Shown in pieces: positions 40,199 through 48,096 of a DNA stretch of 64,000 bases. The stretch spans positions 3,414,501-3,478,500 of the forward strand of contig NZ_CP120997.1 of the NCBI RefSeq assembly GCF_030719295.1, read 5' to 3'. The notes under the pieces were generated by a model, which saw nothing but the letters and a program-made list of their open reading frames with translations, did not search any database and had not been told where the DNA came from. The DNA is from Streptomyces sp. Mut1 (GTDB lineage Bacteria; Actinomycetota; Actinomycetes; Streptomycetales; Streptomycetaceae). The translations under genes were made by a program, and so were the position numbers. The stretch's first letter is position 1, and every line of letters begins with the position of its first letter.

Positions 40199-40246
40199 AG
40201 CGGCCCGGCCACCGCCCCGCGCGTTCCAGGGGCGTGCCGGGCCGCT
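40199..40246 (-). terminator. Terminator after the 40296-40928 lipoprotein gene
   Basis: AGCGGCCCGGC (40199-40209) and GCCGGGCCGCT (40236-40246) form a perfect 11-bp stem, with an inner CGCCCC/GGGGCG stem. Confidence 0.65.
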
Positions 40247-40295
40247 CGGCCGAGGTGCGCCGGCCGTCGCTCCGGCCACGGCGTTCGGCCGCCGG

Positions 40296-40928
40296 TTACG
40301 ACTTCTTGCTGGGCGACACGGACGGCGACGCTTCCTTCGACGGCTCGGAGTCGTCCGAGGAACCGGTCGAGGGCGAGGCCGACGCGGTGGGCTTCTGACA
40401 GCCCTCCTGCTTGGCCATCGCGCTGCCGACCTCGCCGGACTGGAGCTTGTTCAGCGCCTGATCGCCGTTGGTGCTGATCTTGTTCAGCTCGTCCGCGATT
40501 CCCTTGAGGCCGTCGGCGAACTTCGCCTGGTCCTTCGTCTCCAGGGCGTCGACCTTCTTCTGCAGCTTCGCGTAGGCGGTGGAGGAGGCATTGAGCTCCT
40601 TCACGGCCTCCTTCTGCGTGGTCTCACCGTCGTCGACCGGCGGCGGACCCGCCGACTCGACAGCGGAACCCAGCGCCTTGTACGCCTGCGAGATCTGGTG
40701 GAAGGCGGCCGAGTCGGTCTCCTGGACATCGGCGGGCTTGCTGTTGTCGGCCGTCTGCTGCTGGATGGAGGCGTTGGCGTTCGCGATCTTCTGCAACTGC
40801 GGCTGGACCTGGTCGCAGACCTTCTTGGCCCAGTCGTTCACCTTGTCGTCGCTGTCGTCGCTGCAGCCCGACAGCGTCAGTACCAGTACCGCACCGCCGG
40901 ACAGCGCGGCTGCAAGCTTCTTGTTCAC
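40296..40928 (-). CDS. Small secreted lipoprotein
   Basis: A 210-aa predicted lipoprotein: basic N-terminus NKKLAAALSGGAVLVLTLSGC with the lipobox LSGC, then a helical, Gln/Lys/Asn-rich domain (VCDQVQPQLQKIANANASIQ...ELNASSTAYAKLQKKVDALE...) and a Ser/Pro/Lys-rich disordered C-terminus. Two further Cys (CDQ near the N-terminus and EGCQ near the C-terminus) may form a disulfide. The GTG at 40928 is preceded by GGAAGGGA. The family is common in Streptomyces and uncharacterised. Confidence 0.82.
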   Translation of the reverse strand: MNKKLAAALSGGAVLVLTLSGCSDDSDDKVNDWAKKVCDQVQPQLQKIANANASIQQQTADNSKPADVQETDSAAFHQISQAYKALGSAVESAGPPPVDDGETTQKEAVKELNASSTAYAKLQKKVDALETKDQAKFADGLKGIADELNKISTNGDQALNKLQSGEVGSAMAKQEGCQKPTASASPSTGSSDDSEPSKEASPSVSPSKKS

Positions 40929-41352
40929 CGGATTGGTCCCTTCCAAGGCTCTCGGCCCCGGAACTTACACGCCGAACGCCCTCCATCCGGGTGCCAGTCG
41001 TCCGGTAGGACAGCTTTTGCAGCCATTTGCACCAAGCGAAAGGAGGGAGATACAACTCACCCACACGGCCCCCACCAACGGGAACACGCGAGCGATCAGT
41101 CACCCGTACGAGGCACCCACAGATGCCGCATGGCGACCCGACCGACTGACGCGACATCAACATCGCTCAGTAGACGCACTACTGATGGCTCATCTGATCC
41201 CTCATTACTCACGAGAGCGAAAAAAGAGGCCCTGCTCAGCAGGGCCTCGGAGGCCTGACGCAGCCCCACGAAAGGGCAGCACAGGCCGTCCCGCGCGTCC
41301 GACTCAGGCATTGCCCGTGAACGGGCCGCCCGGCCGAACCGGCGCGCTCGGC
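40929..41352. other. Gene-free region between lipoprotein and the bldG operon
   Basis: 424 bp. It contains the terminator at 41220-41248 and, at 41035-41060, an AAAGGAGGGA motif with no start codon after it on the plus strand. On the minus strand a 33-codon frame (from an ATG near 41015) ends on the lipoprotein start codon (GTGA), but lacks a ribosome site. The stretch 41000-41225 is poorer in GC than average. Confidence 0.6.
41220..41248 (-). terminator. Canonical rho-independent terminator of the bldG operon
   Basis: Minus strand: GAGGCCCTG-CTGAG-CAGGGCCTC, perfect, followed by six T (complement of 41220-41225). It is about 105 nt beyond the stop of the anti-sigma gene. A stem with a true U-tract is unusual in this genome's style. 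Confidence 0.8.
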
Positions 41353-41823
41353 TCAGGGCAGTACGGCCACCGGCGTCTTGGGCCAGGTCATCCGGATCAC
41401 TCCGCCGTCCGCGCCGGACCTGACCTCCACGTCGTCGACGAGACCGCTGATGACCGCGAGGCCCATCTCGTCCTCGTCATCGGTCTCCGGCTCGGGCTGG
41501 TCGAGCCCTCCGCCGGACACGACACCGCGCCGTCCGGAAACCCCACCGGGCACGGAGCCGTCCGCGCCGGGGCCCGGCACCTCGTCACCGACCTCGATGG
41601 AGAACGCCTTCTCCTCCTCGATCAGGAAGACCGCGACAGGGGCCGTGATGCCATGACTGCGGTGCAGCCCAACAGCCCGGCTGCACGCCTCGCCCACGGC
41701 GAGTCGGACCTCGTCGAGCACGGCCTCGTCGACCCCGGCCCGGCGCGCCACGGCCGCTGCCACGAGACGGGCGGTCCTGACGTGTTCGGGCTGGGCGCTG
41801 AAGCGGAGTTCAACGGTGGCCAT
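41353..41823 (-). CDS. Anti-sigma factor kinase, RsbW-like, partner of BldG
   Basis: A 156-aa GHKL ATPase: N-box DEVRLAVGEACSRAVGLHRS, a Ser/Gly/Glu-rich lid region, and G-box DEMGLAVISGLVDDVEV near the C-terminus. It is the gene directly downstream of bldG (called orf3 in S. coelicolor), thought to bind BldG and to phosphorylate it or hold a sigma factor. The ATG at 41823 has GAGGGGGAT upstream. A 267-bp gap with two hairpins separates it from bldG, so transcription may be partly attenuated between the two. Confidence 0.9.
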   Translation of the reverse strand: MATVELRFSAQPEHVRTARLVAAAVARRAGVDEAVLDEVRLAVGEACSRAVGLHRSHGITAPVAVFLIEEEKAFSIEVGDEVPGPGADGSVPGGVSGRRGVVSGGGLDQPEPETDDEDEMGLAVISGLVDDVEVRSGADGGVIRMTWPKTPVAVLP

Positions 41824-41909
41824 GCGATCCCCCTCGAACGTACGTATGTGCATGCCAGAAACGGGCCCCACGGCCCCGAGCCTCTGGCTCTGTCTCCGAC
41901 GGGTCGGGC

Positions 41910-41977
41910 GGCTGACAAATAAGTCAGCCACAGACCGCCGACCGGGTGACGGCCGACGCCGGACACCGGCCGTCGGC
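41910..41977 (-). promoter_or_regulatory. Two hairpins between bldG and the anti-sigma gene
   Basis: GCCGACG-N12-CGTCGGC (41952-41977, with an inner CCGG/CCGG stem) and GGCTGAC-AAATAA-GTCAGCC (41910-41929). Both lie in the 267-bp spacer and could act as a leaky terminator or mRNA processing site. In S. coelicolor, as I recall, both monocistronic bldG and longer bldG-orf3 transcripts are known. Confidence 0.55.
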
Positions 41978-42090
41978 ATCACCGGCGACCACGGAACGAG
42001 GGCCATCGCACCGGCGGACCTTCACCGAGGCCGCCGTCGCCCCGACCGTCGCCGGACCGGCATGGAACCGGCCCGGCGGCAGACCGGAGG

Positions 42091-42444
42091 TCAGTCGGTG
42101 GCCGCGACGGCCTCGTCGACCGTGGTGTGGATCGGGAACACCTTGGTCAGACCGGTGATCCGGAAAATCTTGAGAATGCGCTCCTGGTTGCACACCAGGC
42201 GCAGCGAGCCCTCATGGGCGCGCACGCGCTTCAAGCCGCCCACAAGCACGCCGAGGCCGGTGGAGTCGAGAAAGTCGACGCCTTCCATGTCGACAACCAG
42301 GTGGTAGCTGCCGTCATTCACCAACTCGACCAACTGCTCGCGCAGCTTGGGCGCGGTATACACATCAATCTCGCCACCGACCTCGACGACCGTACGGTCG
42401 CCACCAGGGCCGGACACATTGCGAGTCGACAAGGACAGGTCCAC
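42091..42444 (-). CDS. bldG: Anti-sigma factor antagonist BldG
   Basis: A 117-aa STAS-domain protein required for aerial growth and antibiotic production in Streptomyces. Seen: [29 protein letters not shown], and the phospho-acceptor loop [20 protein letters not shown] with Ser61, which equals Ser57 of S. coelicolor BldG after allowing for a four-residue insertion (SGPG) near residue 12. Phosphorylation by an RsbW-like kinase inactivates it. GTG start with GGAGG 4 nt upstream (complement of 42449-42453). It is divergent from the helicase gene, with 78 bp between. Confidence 0.95.
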   Translation of the reverse strand: MDLSLSTRNVSGPGGDRTVVEVGGEIDVYTAPKLREQLVELVNDGSYHLVVDMEGVDFLDSTGLGVLVGGLKRVRAHEGSLRLVCNQERILKIFRITGLTKVFPIHTTVDEAVAATD

Positions 42445-42522
42445 GGATCCTCCAGCACCTTGCTATCGAGCGGTCGCCCCTCGGTCTCCCCGACGGAGCC
42501 GGGGGACGGATCGCCAGCCGCG

Positions 42523-45114
42523 ATGGCATTCAATCACTTACCGGCAGCCATGCACGACGCCTTGGGACCATTGTCCGCCTTGCCAGTGACACACTCGGTG
42601 CCGATGGCCAAGAATCACCGCCCCAGTCGACCCCCGGAGAGTGGGGGCTCCCGCCCCTCTCCCGACACGGTCCTCGACCGGCTCGCCGCAGGGGCGGGCC
42701 GGTCCGCGCGCATCACTCATACGGAGCACCTGCCCCCGCGCGCGGGAACCCATGCCGTCTGGCCCGATCGCATCCGTCCGGAAGTGATCGCGGCCATCCA
42801 GAAGGCCGGCATCGACCACCCCTGGACCCATCAGGCGGCCGCCGCCGAACACGCTCTGGACGGCACATCGGTCGTGATCGCCACCGGAACTGCCTCCGGC
42901 AAGTCGCTCGCCTACCTCGCCCCGGTGCTCAGCGCGCTCCTGGACGGCTCCGAGGCCCCCAACGGGCGAGGTGCCACCGCTCTCTACCTCGCCCCCACCA
43001 AGGCCCTGGCAGCCGACCAGAGGCGCTCGGTGAAGGCGCTCGCCGCTCCGCTGGGCAACGGCATCCGGCCCGCCGTCTTCGACGGTGACACCCCCTTCGA
43101 AGAACGCGAGTGGGTACGTCAGTACGCCAACTACGTCCTCACCAACCCCGACATGCTGCACCGCGGGATACTCCCGTCACACCCCCGCTGGTCCTCCTTC
43201 CTGCGCTCCCTGCGCTACGTCGTCATCGACGAGTGCCACACCTACCGGGGCGTCTTCGGCTCCCACGTCGCCCAGGTGGTGCGCCGGCTCCGCCGCCTCT
43301 GTGCCCGCTACGGCGCCGATCCCGTCTTCCTCCTCGCCTCCGCCACCTCCGCCCAGCCCGCAGTCGCGGCGGGCCGCCTCACCGGCCTCTCGGTCACAGA
43401 GGTGGCCGACGACGCCTCCCCGCGCGGCGAACTCGTCTTCGCCCTGTGGGAACCCCCGCTGACCGAACTGCACGGCGAGAAGGGTGCCCCGGTACGCCGT
43501 ACCGCCACGGCCGAGACCGCCGACCTGCTCACCGACCTCACCGTGCAGGGCGTCCGCTCGGTCGCCTTCGTCCGCTCCAGGCGCGGCGCCGAACTCATCT
43601 CCGTCATCGCCAAGGAACGCCTCGCCGAGGTCGACCGCACCCTCCCGGCCCGGGTCGCCGCCTACCGCGGGGGGTACCTCCCCGAGGAACGCCGTGCCCT
43701 GGAGCGCGCTCTGCACTCCGGCCGGCTGCTCGGCCTCGCCGCCACCACCGCCCTCGAACTCGGCATCGACGTGTCGGGCCTGGACGCCGTCGTCATATCC
43801 GGATATCCGGGCACGAGGGCCTCCCTGTGGCAGCAGGCGGGCCGCGCCGGGCGGGCGGGTCAAGGCGCGCTCGCCATCCTGGTGGCCCGCGACGACCCGC
43901 TGGACACCTTCCTCGTCCACCACCCCGAGGCCCTGTTCGAACAGCCCGTGGAGTCGACCGTCCTCGACCCGGACAACCCGTACGTCCTGGCCCCCCACTT
44001 GTGCGCAGCGGCAGCCGAACTGCCGCTCACCGAACGCGACCTGCAGCTCTTCGGCCCTGCCACGGCCGGCCTCCTCCCGCAGCTGGAGACCGCGAAGCTG
44101 CTCCGCAGGCGGGCTTCGGGCTGGCACTGGACCCGGCGCGAGCGGGCCGCCGACCTGACCGATATCCGTGGCGAGGGCGGCCGCCCCGTCCAGATCGTCG
44201 AGGAGGGCACCGGAAGGCTACTGGGCACCGTGGACGAGTCCGCCGCCCACAGCACCGTGCACGAGGGCGCCGTCCACCTCCACCAGGGCCGCACCTACCT
44301 GGTCCGGAAACTGGACCTGGAGGACTCCGTGGCCCTGGTCGAGGAGGCCGCCCCGCCGTACTCGACCACCGCACGCGACACCACCGCCATCGCCGTCCTG
44401 GAGACTGACACCGAGATCCCCTGGGGGGACGGGCGGCTCTGCTACGGGTCCGTCGAGGTCACCAACCAGGTCGTCTCCTTCCTCCGCCGCAAACTGATCA
44501 CCGGCGAGGTGCTCGGCGAGAGCAAGCTGGAGCTGCCACCCCGCACCCTGCGCACCCGTGCCGTGTGGTGGACGGTGACCGAGGACCAGCTCGACGCCGC
44601 CCGGATCAATCCCGAGATCCTCGGGGGCGCGCTGCACGCCGCCGAGCACGCCTCGATCGGGATGCTGCCGCTCTTCGCCACCTGCGACCGCTGGGACATC
44701 GGCGGGGTGTCCGTGCCCCTGCACCCGGACACCCTGCTGCCGACCGTCTTCGTGTACGACGGCCATCCCGGCGGTGCCGGATTCGCCGAGCGCGCGTTCC
44801 GCACCGCACACGAGTGGCTGTCCGCCACACGCCTGGCCATCGCGTCCTGCGAGTGCGACGCGGGCTGCCCGTCGTGCATCCAGTCCCCCAAGTGCGGCAA
44901 CGGCAACGAACCCCTGCACAAACGAGGTGCCGTCCGGCTTCTCACAGAGCTCCTCCGATCCGCGCCTCCGGCCCCTGATGGTCCTGCCTCCCCGGACTCG
45001 CTCGAACCGGAACAAGGCCCGGCCGAGCCCGGCTCTCCCACCCTGCCGAAGACGGAAGCGTCACCGGCGGAGGGGCCGGAGGAGCCGTCGCCGCAGGTCC
45101 CGCCCGAGCCCTGA
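42523..45114 (+). CDS. DEAD/DEAH-box helicase with DUF1998 (MrfA/Hrq1 type)
   Basis: An 863-aa superfamily 2 helicase. Motif I ATGTASGKSLAYL near residue 118, motif II VVIDECHTYRG near 233, motif III LASATSAQP, motif VI QQAGRAGRAGQG, then a C-terminal domain with the zinc-binding set CECDAGCPSCIQSPKCGNGN at about 773-790. This is the MrfA/Hrq1 architecture; in B. subtilis MrfA helps repair mitomycin C damage. The final 50 residues are Pro/Glu/Ser-rich and overlap antisense to the neighbouring gene. The ATG at 42523 is the most likely start; only a weak GGGGGACGG is upstream. Confidence 0.9.
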   Translation: MAFNHLPAAMHDALGPLSALPVTHSVPMAKNHRPSRPPESGGSRPSPDTVLDRLAAGAGRSARITHTEHLPPRAGTHAVWPDRIRPEVIAAIQKAGIDHPWTHQAAAAEHALDGTSVVIATGTASGKSLAYLAPVLSALLDGSEAPNGRGATALYLAPTKALAADQRRSVKALAAPLGNGIRPAVFDGDTPFEEREWVRQYANYVLTNPDMLHRGILPSHPRWSSFLRSLRYVVIDECHTYRGVFGSHVAQVVRRLRRLCARYGADPVFLLASATSAQPAVAAGRLTGLSVTEVADDASPRGELVFALWEPPLTELHGEKGAPVRRTATAETADLLTDLTVQGVRSVAFVRSRRGAELISVIAKERLAEVDRTLPARVAAYRGGYLPEERRALERALHSGRLLGLAATTALELGIDVSGLDAVVISGYPGTRASLWQQAGRAGRAGQGALAILVARDDPLDTFLVHHPEALFEQPVESTVLDPDNPYVLAPHLCAAAAELPLTERDLQLFGPATAGLLPQLETAKLLRRRASGWHWTRRERAADLTDIRGEGGRPVQIVEEGTGRLLGTVDESAAHSTVHEGAVHLHQGRTYLVRKLDLEDSVALVEEAAPPYSTTARDTTAIAVLETDTEIPWGDGRLCYGSVEVTNQVVSFLRRKLITGEVLGESKLELPPRTLRTRAVWWTVTEDQLDAARINPEILGGALHAAEHASIGMLPLFATCDRWDIGGVSVPLHPDTLLPTVFVYDGHPGGAGFAERAFRTAHEWLSATRLAIASCECDAGCPSCIQSPKCGNGNEPLHKRGAVRLLTELLRSAPPAPDGPASPDSLEPEQGPAEPGSPTLPKTEASPAEGPEEPSPQVPPEP

Positions 45115-45580
45115 CCACGGGCGCGTACGGCCCGAACCGCGCCTTGGCCGTCACATCGGCCACCTCCCCCTGGACAACGCACCGCACCACCTCCGCCCCT
45201 TGCGCCCCGGCCACCTCCCGGGCCGACCGACAGGCTTCCGCCTCCCCCTCAAGCGCCCTGTCGGCCGCGGCCAGGGCGGCCAGATCAGCCGCACCCCCGG
45301 CACGATGCCGAGCAGCCACCACCTGTCCGAGCGCCAGGACCACCGCGAACACGGTGCACAGCGTCGCCGTGCTCACCGCAGCCCATACAGTCGCCAGCCC
45401 TCCGTCCCCCACCCGGCCCCGCCACCGAGCCGGCCACCGGGCCGGTGGACGGACCCACCACCGGACCGGTGCACGCACCCACCTCCGCGCCAGCCACCGG
45501 ACCGCGGGCCGGTCCCGCACCCTCGCCTCTTGCCGCTCTCCGACTCCTCGCTCTTCCCCAGCCCCTCGTCCCGCCTTCAC
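44942..45580 (-). CDS. TadE/TadG-like protein, Rv3654c family
   Basis: A 212-aa protein. A basic, Trp/Arg-rich N-terminus of 55 residues precedes GDGGLATVWAAVSTATLCTVFAVVLALGQ, the pilin-like membrane helix, and then RHRAGGAADLAALAAADRALEG and ACRSAREVAGAQGAEVVRC. This is the Rv3654c-type minor pseudopilin of actinobacterial Tad loci, with two Cys that may pair outside the membrane. The start overlaps the TadE stop by 4 nt. Its last 57 codons overlap the helicase 3' end on the other strand (44942-45114). Those tail residues are low-complexity. Confidence 0.82.
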   Translation of the reverse strand: MKAGRGAGEERGVGERQEARVRDRPAVRWLARRWVRAPVRWWVRPPARWPARWRGRVGDGGLATVWAAVSTATLCTVFAVVLALGQVVAARHRAGGAADLAALAAADRALEGEAEACRSAREVAGAQGAEVVRCVVQGEVADVTAKARFGPYAPVVRARAGPAATAPPAPPPVTLPSSAGWESRARPGLVPVRASPGRQDHQGPEARIGGAL

Positions 45581-46119
45581 GCCTCATCCCCCTTCACAGC
45601 TCGCCTCCCGCCAAGCCCTCCTCCCTCCCTGTGCCCGTCCGTCACACCGGCATCGGACCCCACCCCGGCCCCCGGCTTCGCCCCCGCCTCTGTCTCCGCG
45701 ACCAGCGCGTCCTCCCTCGCCGGTGCGTCCTCGGCCGCCGCAGCGGCCTCCGCGCTCAGGGTCACGGCCAGGCTCCCCGGGCCGGGCGTCGGAGCAGACA
45801 CCCTGACCCGCCACAGCGCCCCGGACCGTTCCACGTCGACCGCAGCCCCGGCGGGCGCCGCGGAAAGAGCGGCCTCCTTCACGAGCGGTGCCGGTTCGGA
45901 ACGGGCTGCCGCACGGGCGCCTGCCCGAGCGGCATCCACGCACCGAATCTGGGCAGAGGCAGCCATCAACGCCCACAGCAGCGCAAGGGCAAAGACCGCC
46001 AGCACCGGAATCACCATCGCGGCCTCCGCCGTCACCGCACCCCGATCGCCCAGCAATCCGACGCCCGCGACCGCTTCGTCGCCGACCACCGCTTCGTCAC
46101 CGGTCTCAGAACTTCGCAT
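45577..46119 (-). CDS. TadE family pseudopilin
   Basis: A 180-aa protein. The prepilin-like region is GAVTAEAAMVIPVLAVFALALLWAL, with Glu at position 5 of the mature helix (TAEAA), typical of TadE-like proteins cleaved by a prepilin peptidase. The outer domain holds CVDAARAGARAAARSE. The Ala/Gly/Glu-rich C-terminus is likely disordered. The frame overlaps the DUF4244 gene by 14 nt at its start; the exact start is uncertain, as there is no ribosome site. It is the second of three pilin-like genes at the end of the Tad operon. Confidence 0.85.
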   Translation of the reverse strand: MRSSETGDEAVVGDEAVAGVGLLGDRGAVTAEAAMVIPVLAVFALALLWALMAASAQIRCVDAARAGARAAARSEPAPLVKEAALSAAPAGAAVDVERSGALWRVRVSAPTPGPGSLAVTLSAEAAAAAEDAPAREDALVAETEAGAKPGAGVGSDAGVTDGHREGGGLGGRRAVKGDEA

Positions 46120-46312
46120 CGAGTGCGCCCTTCAGCAGCGATTGCAGTTGGGCCATGACCGCAGGGCTGGTGACCACCTTGTAGAGCACCGCGGCAAACG
46201 CACAGGCGGCGATCGTGCCCACCGCGTACTCAGAAGTTGTCATTCCGCTATCGGCCCGACTCCGGACGACGCCCGCCACGGACCGCATCCAATTCCTGAT
46301 TTTGCGCATCAT
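46106..46312 (-). CDS. DUF4244 Flp-type small pilin
   Basis: A 68-aa protein: a short basic leader, then DSGMTTSEYAVGTIAACAFAAVLYKVVTSP, a single helix with Glu at the classic position (G-MTTSEYA), as in Flp/type IVb pilins. The cleavage is likely after the Gly. This is the presumed major pilin of the Tad locus. ATG at 46312 is chosen because GGGGG lies 6 nt upstream; an ATG at 46333 is in frame. The 66-bp gap to tadC is the only AT-rich stretch here and may hold a promoter. Confidence 0.88.
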   Translation of the reverse strand: MMRKIRNWMRSVAGVVRSRADSGMTTSEYAVGTIAACAFAAVLYKVVTSPAVMAQLQSLLKGALDAKF

Positions 46313-46378
46313 TCCAAACCCCCGATGTCTCACTTGCAGACCTAATCAGCCGATATTTTCTCTATGTTCATTTTTGGA

Positions 46379-47218
46379 CTAAGCCGGTTGCAGCAAGCCC
46401 CCGGCCAGCCCGATCACCACGGGCGCCACCCCAACGGCCAAGAAGGCGGGGAGGAAGCAGAGCCCGACAGGGGCGGTGACCATCACGGCAGCCCGCTGGG
46501 CCCTGGCCACAGCCGCCCTTGCCCGCTCGGCCCGCAACGCCTCGGCCATCCGAGCCACCGGCTCCGCCGCCGGAGCACCGGTCGAACCCGCCCGGTCCAG
46601 GCAGCGGGCCAGGGCAGCAGCGCCTGGTATTTCACCGAACCGCCCCCAGGCGACGGCAGGGTCACCGCCGAGCCGGATTTCCGCCGCAGTGCGTGCGAGC
46701 TGCTCACCCACGGTGCCGCCCAGCGACTCACCCACTGCTTCGGCCGCCTCTGTCGGACCGGCGCCGGCGGAGATACAGGCCGCCAGCAGGTCTGCTGCCA
46801 GGGGAAGTTGGCGCACGGTCTCCGCCGCACGTACCTTTTCCTCCGCCGCGAGCCCGGCAGCCTGCCCGCGGCGGGACCGCTGCCACCACCAGGCGGCGTA
46901 GGCCGATCCCAGGCCGACCGCCCACCCCACCGGCCCACCGACCAGGAACCACCCGGTCAGCACGATGCCCAGCAGCGCCGCCCACCGTTTGAACTGCCCA
47001 ACGGGCATGGGCCGCCCCCCGAGCGGTATGGACGCTCGGGACGTGGCCGGCCACACGGCGGGCGCCATCGGAGCCACCGCCAGAAGCCACTCGCCCCGCC
47101 GCCGCAACCGCCGACCGGTCTGCCGCCTGGCCAAGGGCAGAACCACCTGGCAGCAAAGCCCCAGTGCCACACCGACGGCCCCCACCGTATGAACGGCATC
47201 GCCGGCCAAGCCCCTCAT
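46379..47218 (-). CDS. TadC-like type II secretion F domain protein
   Basis: A 279-aa membrane protein with a T2SSF domain. Hydrophobic segments near the N-terminus (VGAVGVALGLCCQVVLPL), in the middle (AALLGIVLTGWFLVGGPVGW) and the C-terminus (APVGLCFLPAFLAVGVAPVVIGL). The cytoplasmic part has QLPLAADLLAACISAGAGPTEA and GGTVGEQLARTAAEIRLGGDP, the conserved GxP-type turn. It forms the inner-membrane platform with TadB. The ATG at 47218 overlaps the tadB stop by 4 nt. Confidence 0.88.
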   Translation of the reverse strand: MRGLAGDAVHTVGAVGVALGLCCQVVLPLARRQTGRRLRRRGEWLLAVAPMAPAVWPATSRASIPLGGRPMPVGQFKRWAALLGIVLTGWFLVGGPVGWAVGLGSAYAAWWWQRSRRGQAAGLAAEEKVRAAETVRQLPLAADLLAACISAGAGPTEAAEAVGESLGGTVGEQLARTAAEIRLGGDPAVAWGRFGEIPGAAALARCLDRAGSTGAPAAEPVARMAEALRAERARAAVARAQRAAVMVTAPVGLCFLPAFLAVGVAPVVIGLAGGLLQPA

Positions 47219-48096
47219 GCCGCTTCCCCCGCCCGCACGATACGGGCGGCCCACAGAAGACCGCAGACCTCCAGCAACCCACCTGTGACCAGGCAGAACA
47301 GGCCGGCCGGACTGTGGAACAGCACCCTCAGCGGATCCGCTCCCAGCGCGGCACCAAGTCCCGTGCCCAGCACCGGCAGCAGCGCCAGAACCGCGACCGT
47401 CGACCAAGCTCCCGCCAGTTGTGCCCGTAGTTCCTCGCGTTGACGACGCTCGGCCCGCAATGCGCTTTCCAGCCGGTCCAGGCCCGCCGCGAGGCCCGCA
47501 CCACTGCCCACCGCCACCCGCCAACAGGCGGCCACTCCGGCCAGCCCCTCCAGGCCCGGTTCACCCGCCGCCTGCGCCAGCGCCTTCGGAACATCGCCGC
47601 CGAACCGCGCGGCGGCCGACACCCTGAAGGCGGTTTCGCCCATCACCCCTGTGCTGCGAACCGCGACGACCAGTGCCTGCCCCGGCTCATGCCCTGCCCT
47701 CAACTCGCCGACCAGCGCGCCGCACAGGTCCACGACCCCGTCAGCCCGGACTTCCCGTTTCGCGCGCAGCCTCCTCCTGCGCAGCCACCTCCGCACCACG
47801 GGAATCGCGGCCGCCCCCGCGATCATCGGCAGCACTGACTGTCCGAGAACCGCCAGAACCGAAGCCACCGGCAGGCAGAGCCACTCCCACCGCCCTTTCA
47901 GCCCCGCCCGGATCCGGCTCCGGACGTTCCCCCAGCGCTCCCGGGGCTCCGACGGATTGACCTCGCCGGAAAGCATCCCCCGGGCCCTGCGCCGCGTTCG
48001 CCCGTTCCCCACCAGCAGCCAGACCGCCGTCACCGCACACAGCGCTGCGGCGTACACGAGCTCCGGGACTCCGGCCGATGCCGACCCGCCGCTCAC
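47215..48096 (-). CDS. TadB-like type II secretion F domain protein
   Basis: A 293-aa membrane protein: N-terminal segment LVYAAALCAVTAVWLLVG, two middle segments, then the T2SSF domain DLCGALVGELRAGHEPGQAL and FGGDVPKALAQAAGEPGLEGL, and a C-terminal hairpin VAVLALLPVLGTGLGAALG. It is the platform partner of TadC. The GTG start at 48096 overlaps the stop of tadA (GTGA), which fixes it. Tight 4-nt overlaps link tadA, tadB and tadC. Confidence 0.9.
   Translation of the reverse strand: MSGGSASAGVPELVYAAALCAVTAVWLLVGNGRTRRRARGMLSGEVNPSEPRERWGNVRSRIRAGLKGRWEWLCLPVASVLAVLGQSVLPMIAGAAAIPVVRRWLRRRRLRAKREVRADGVVDLCGALVGELRAGHEPGQALVVAVRSTGVMGETAFRVSAAARFGGDVPKALAQAAGEPGLEGLAGVAACWRVAVGSGAGLAAGLDRLESALRAERRQREELRAQLAGAWSTVAVLALLPVLGTGLGAALGADPLRVLFHSPAGLFCLVTGGLLEVCGLLWAARIVRAGEAA

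Noticed and set aside
40929..41015. 33-codon minus-strand frame ending in GTGA at the lipoprotein start
   Set aside because: The stop-start overlap is attractive, but there is no ribosome site and no sign of codon selection; kept only as a note.
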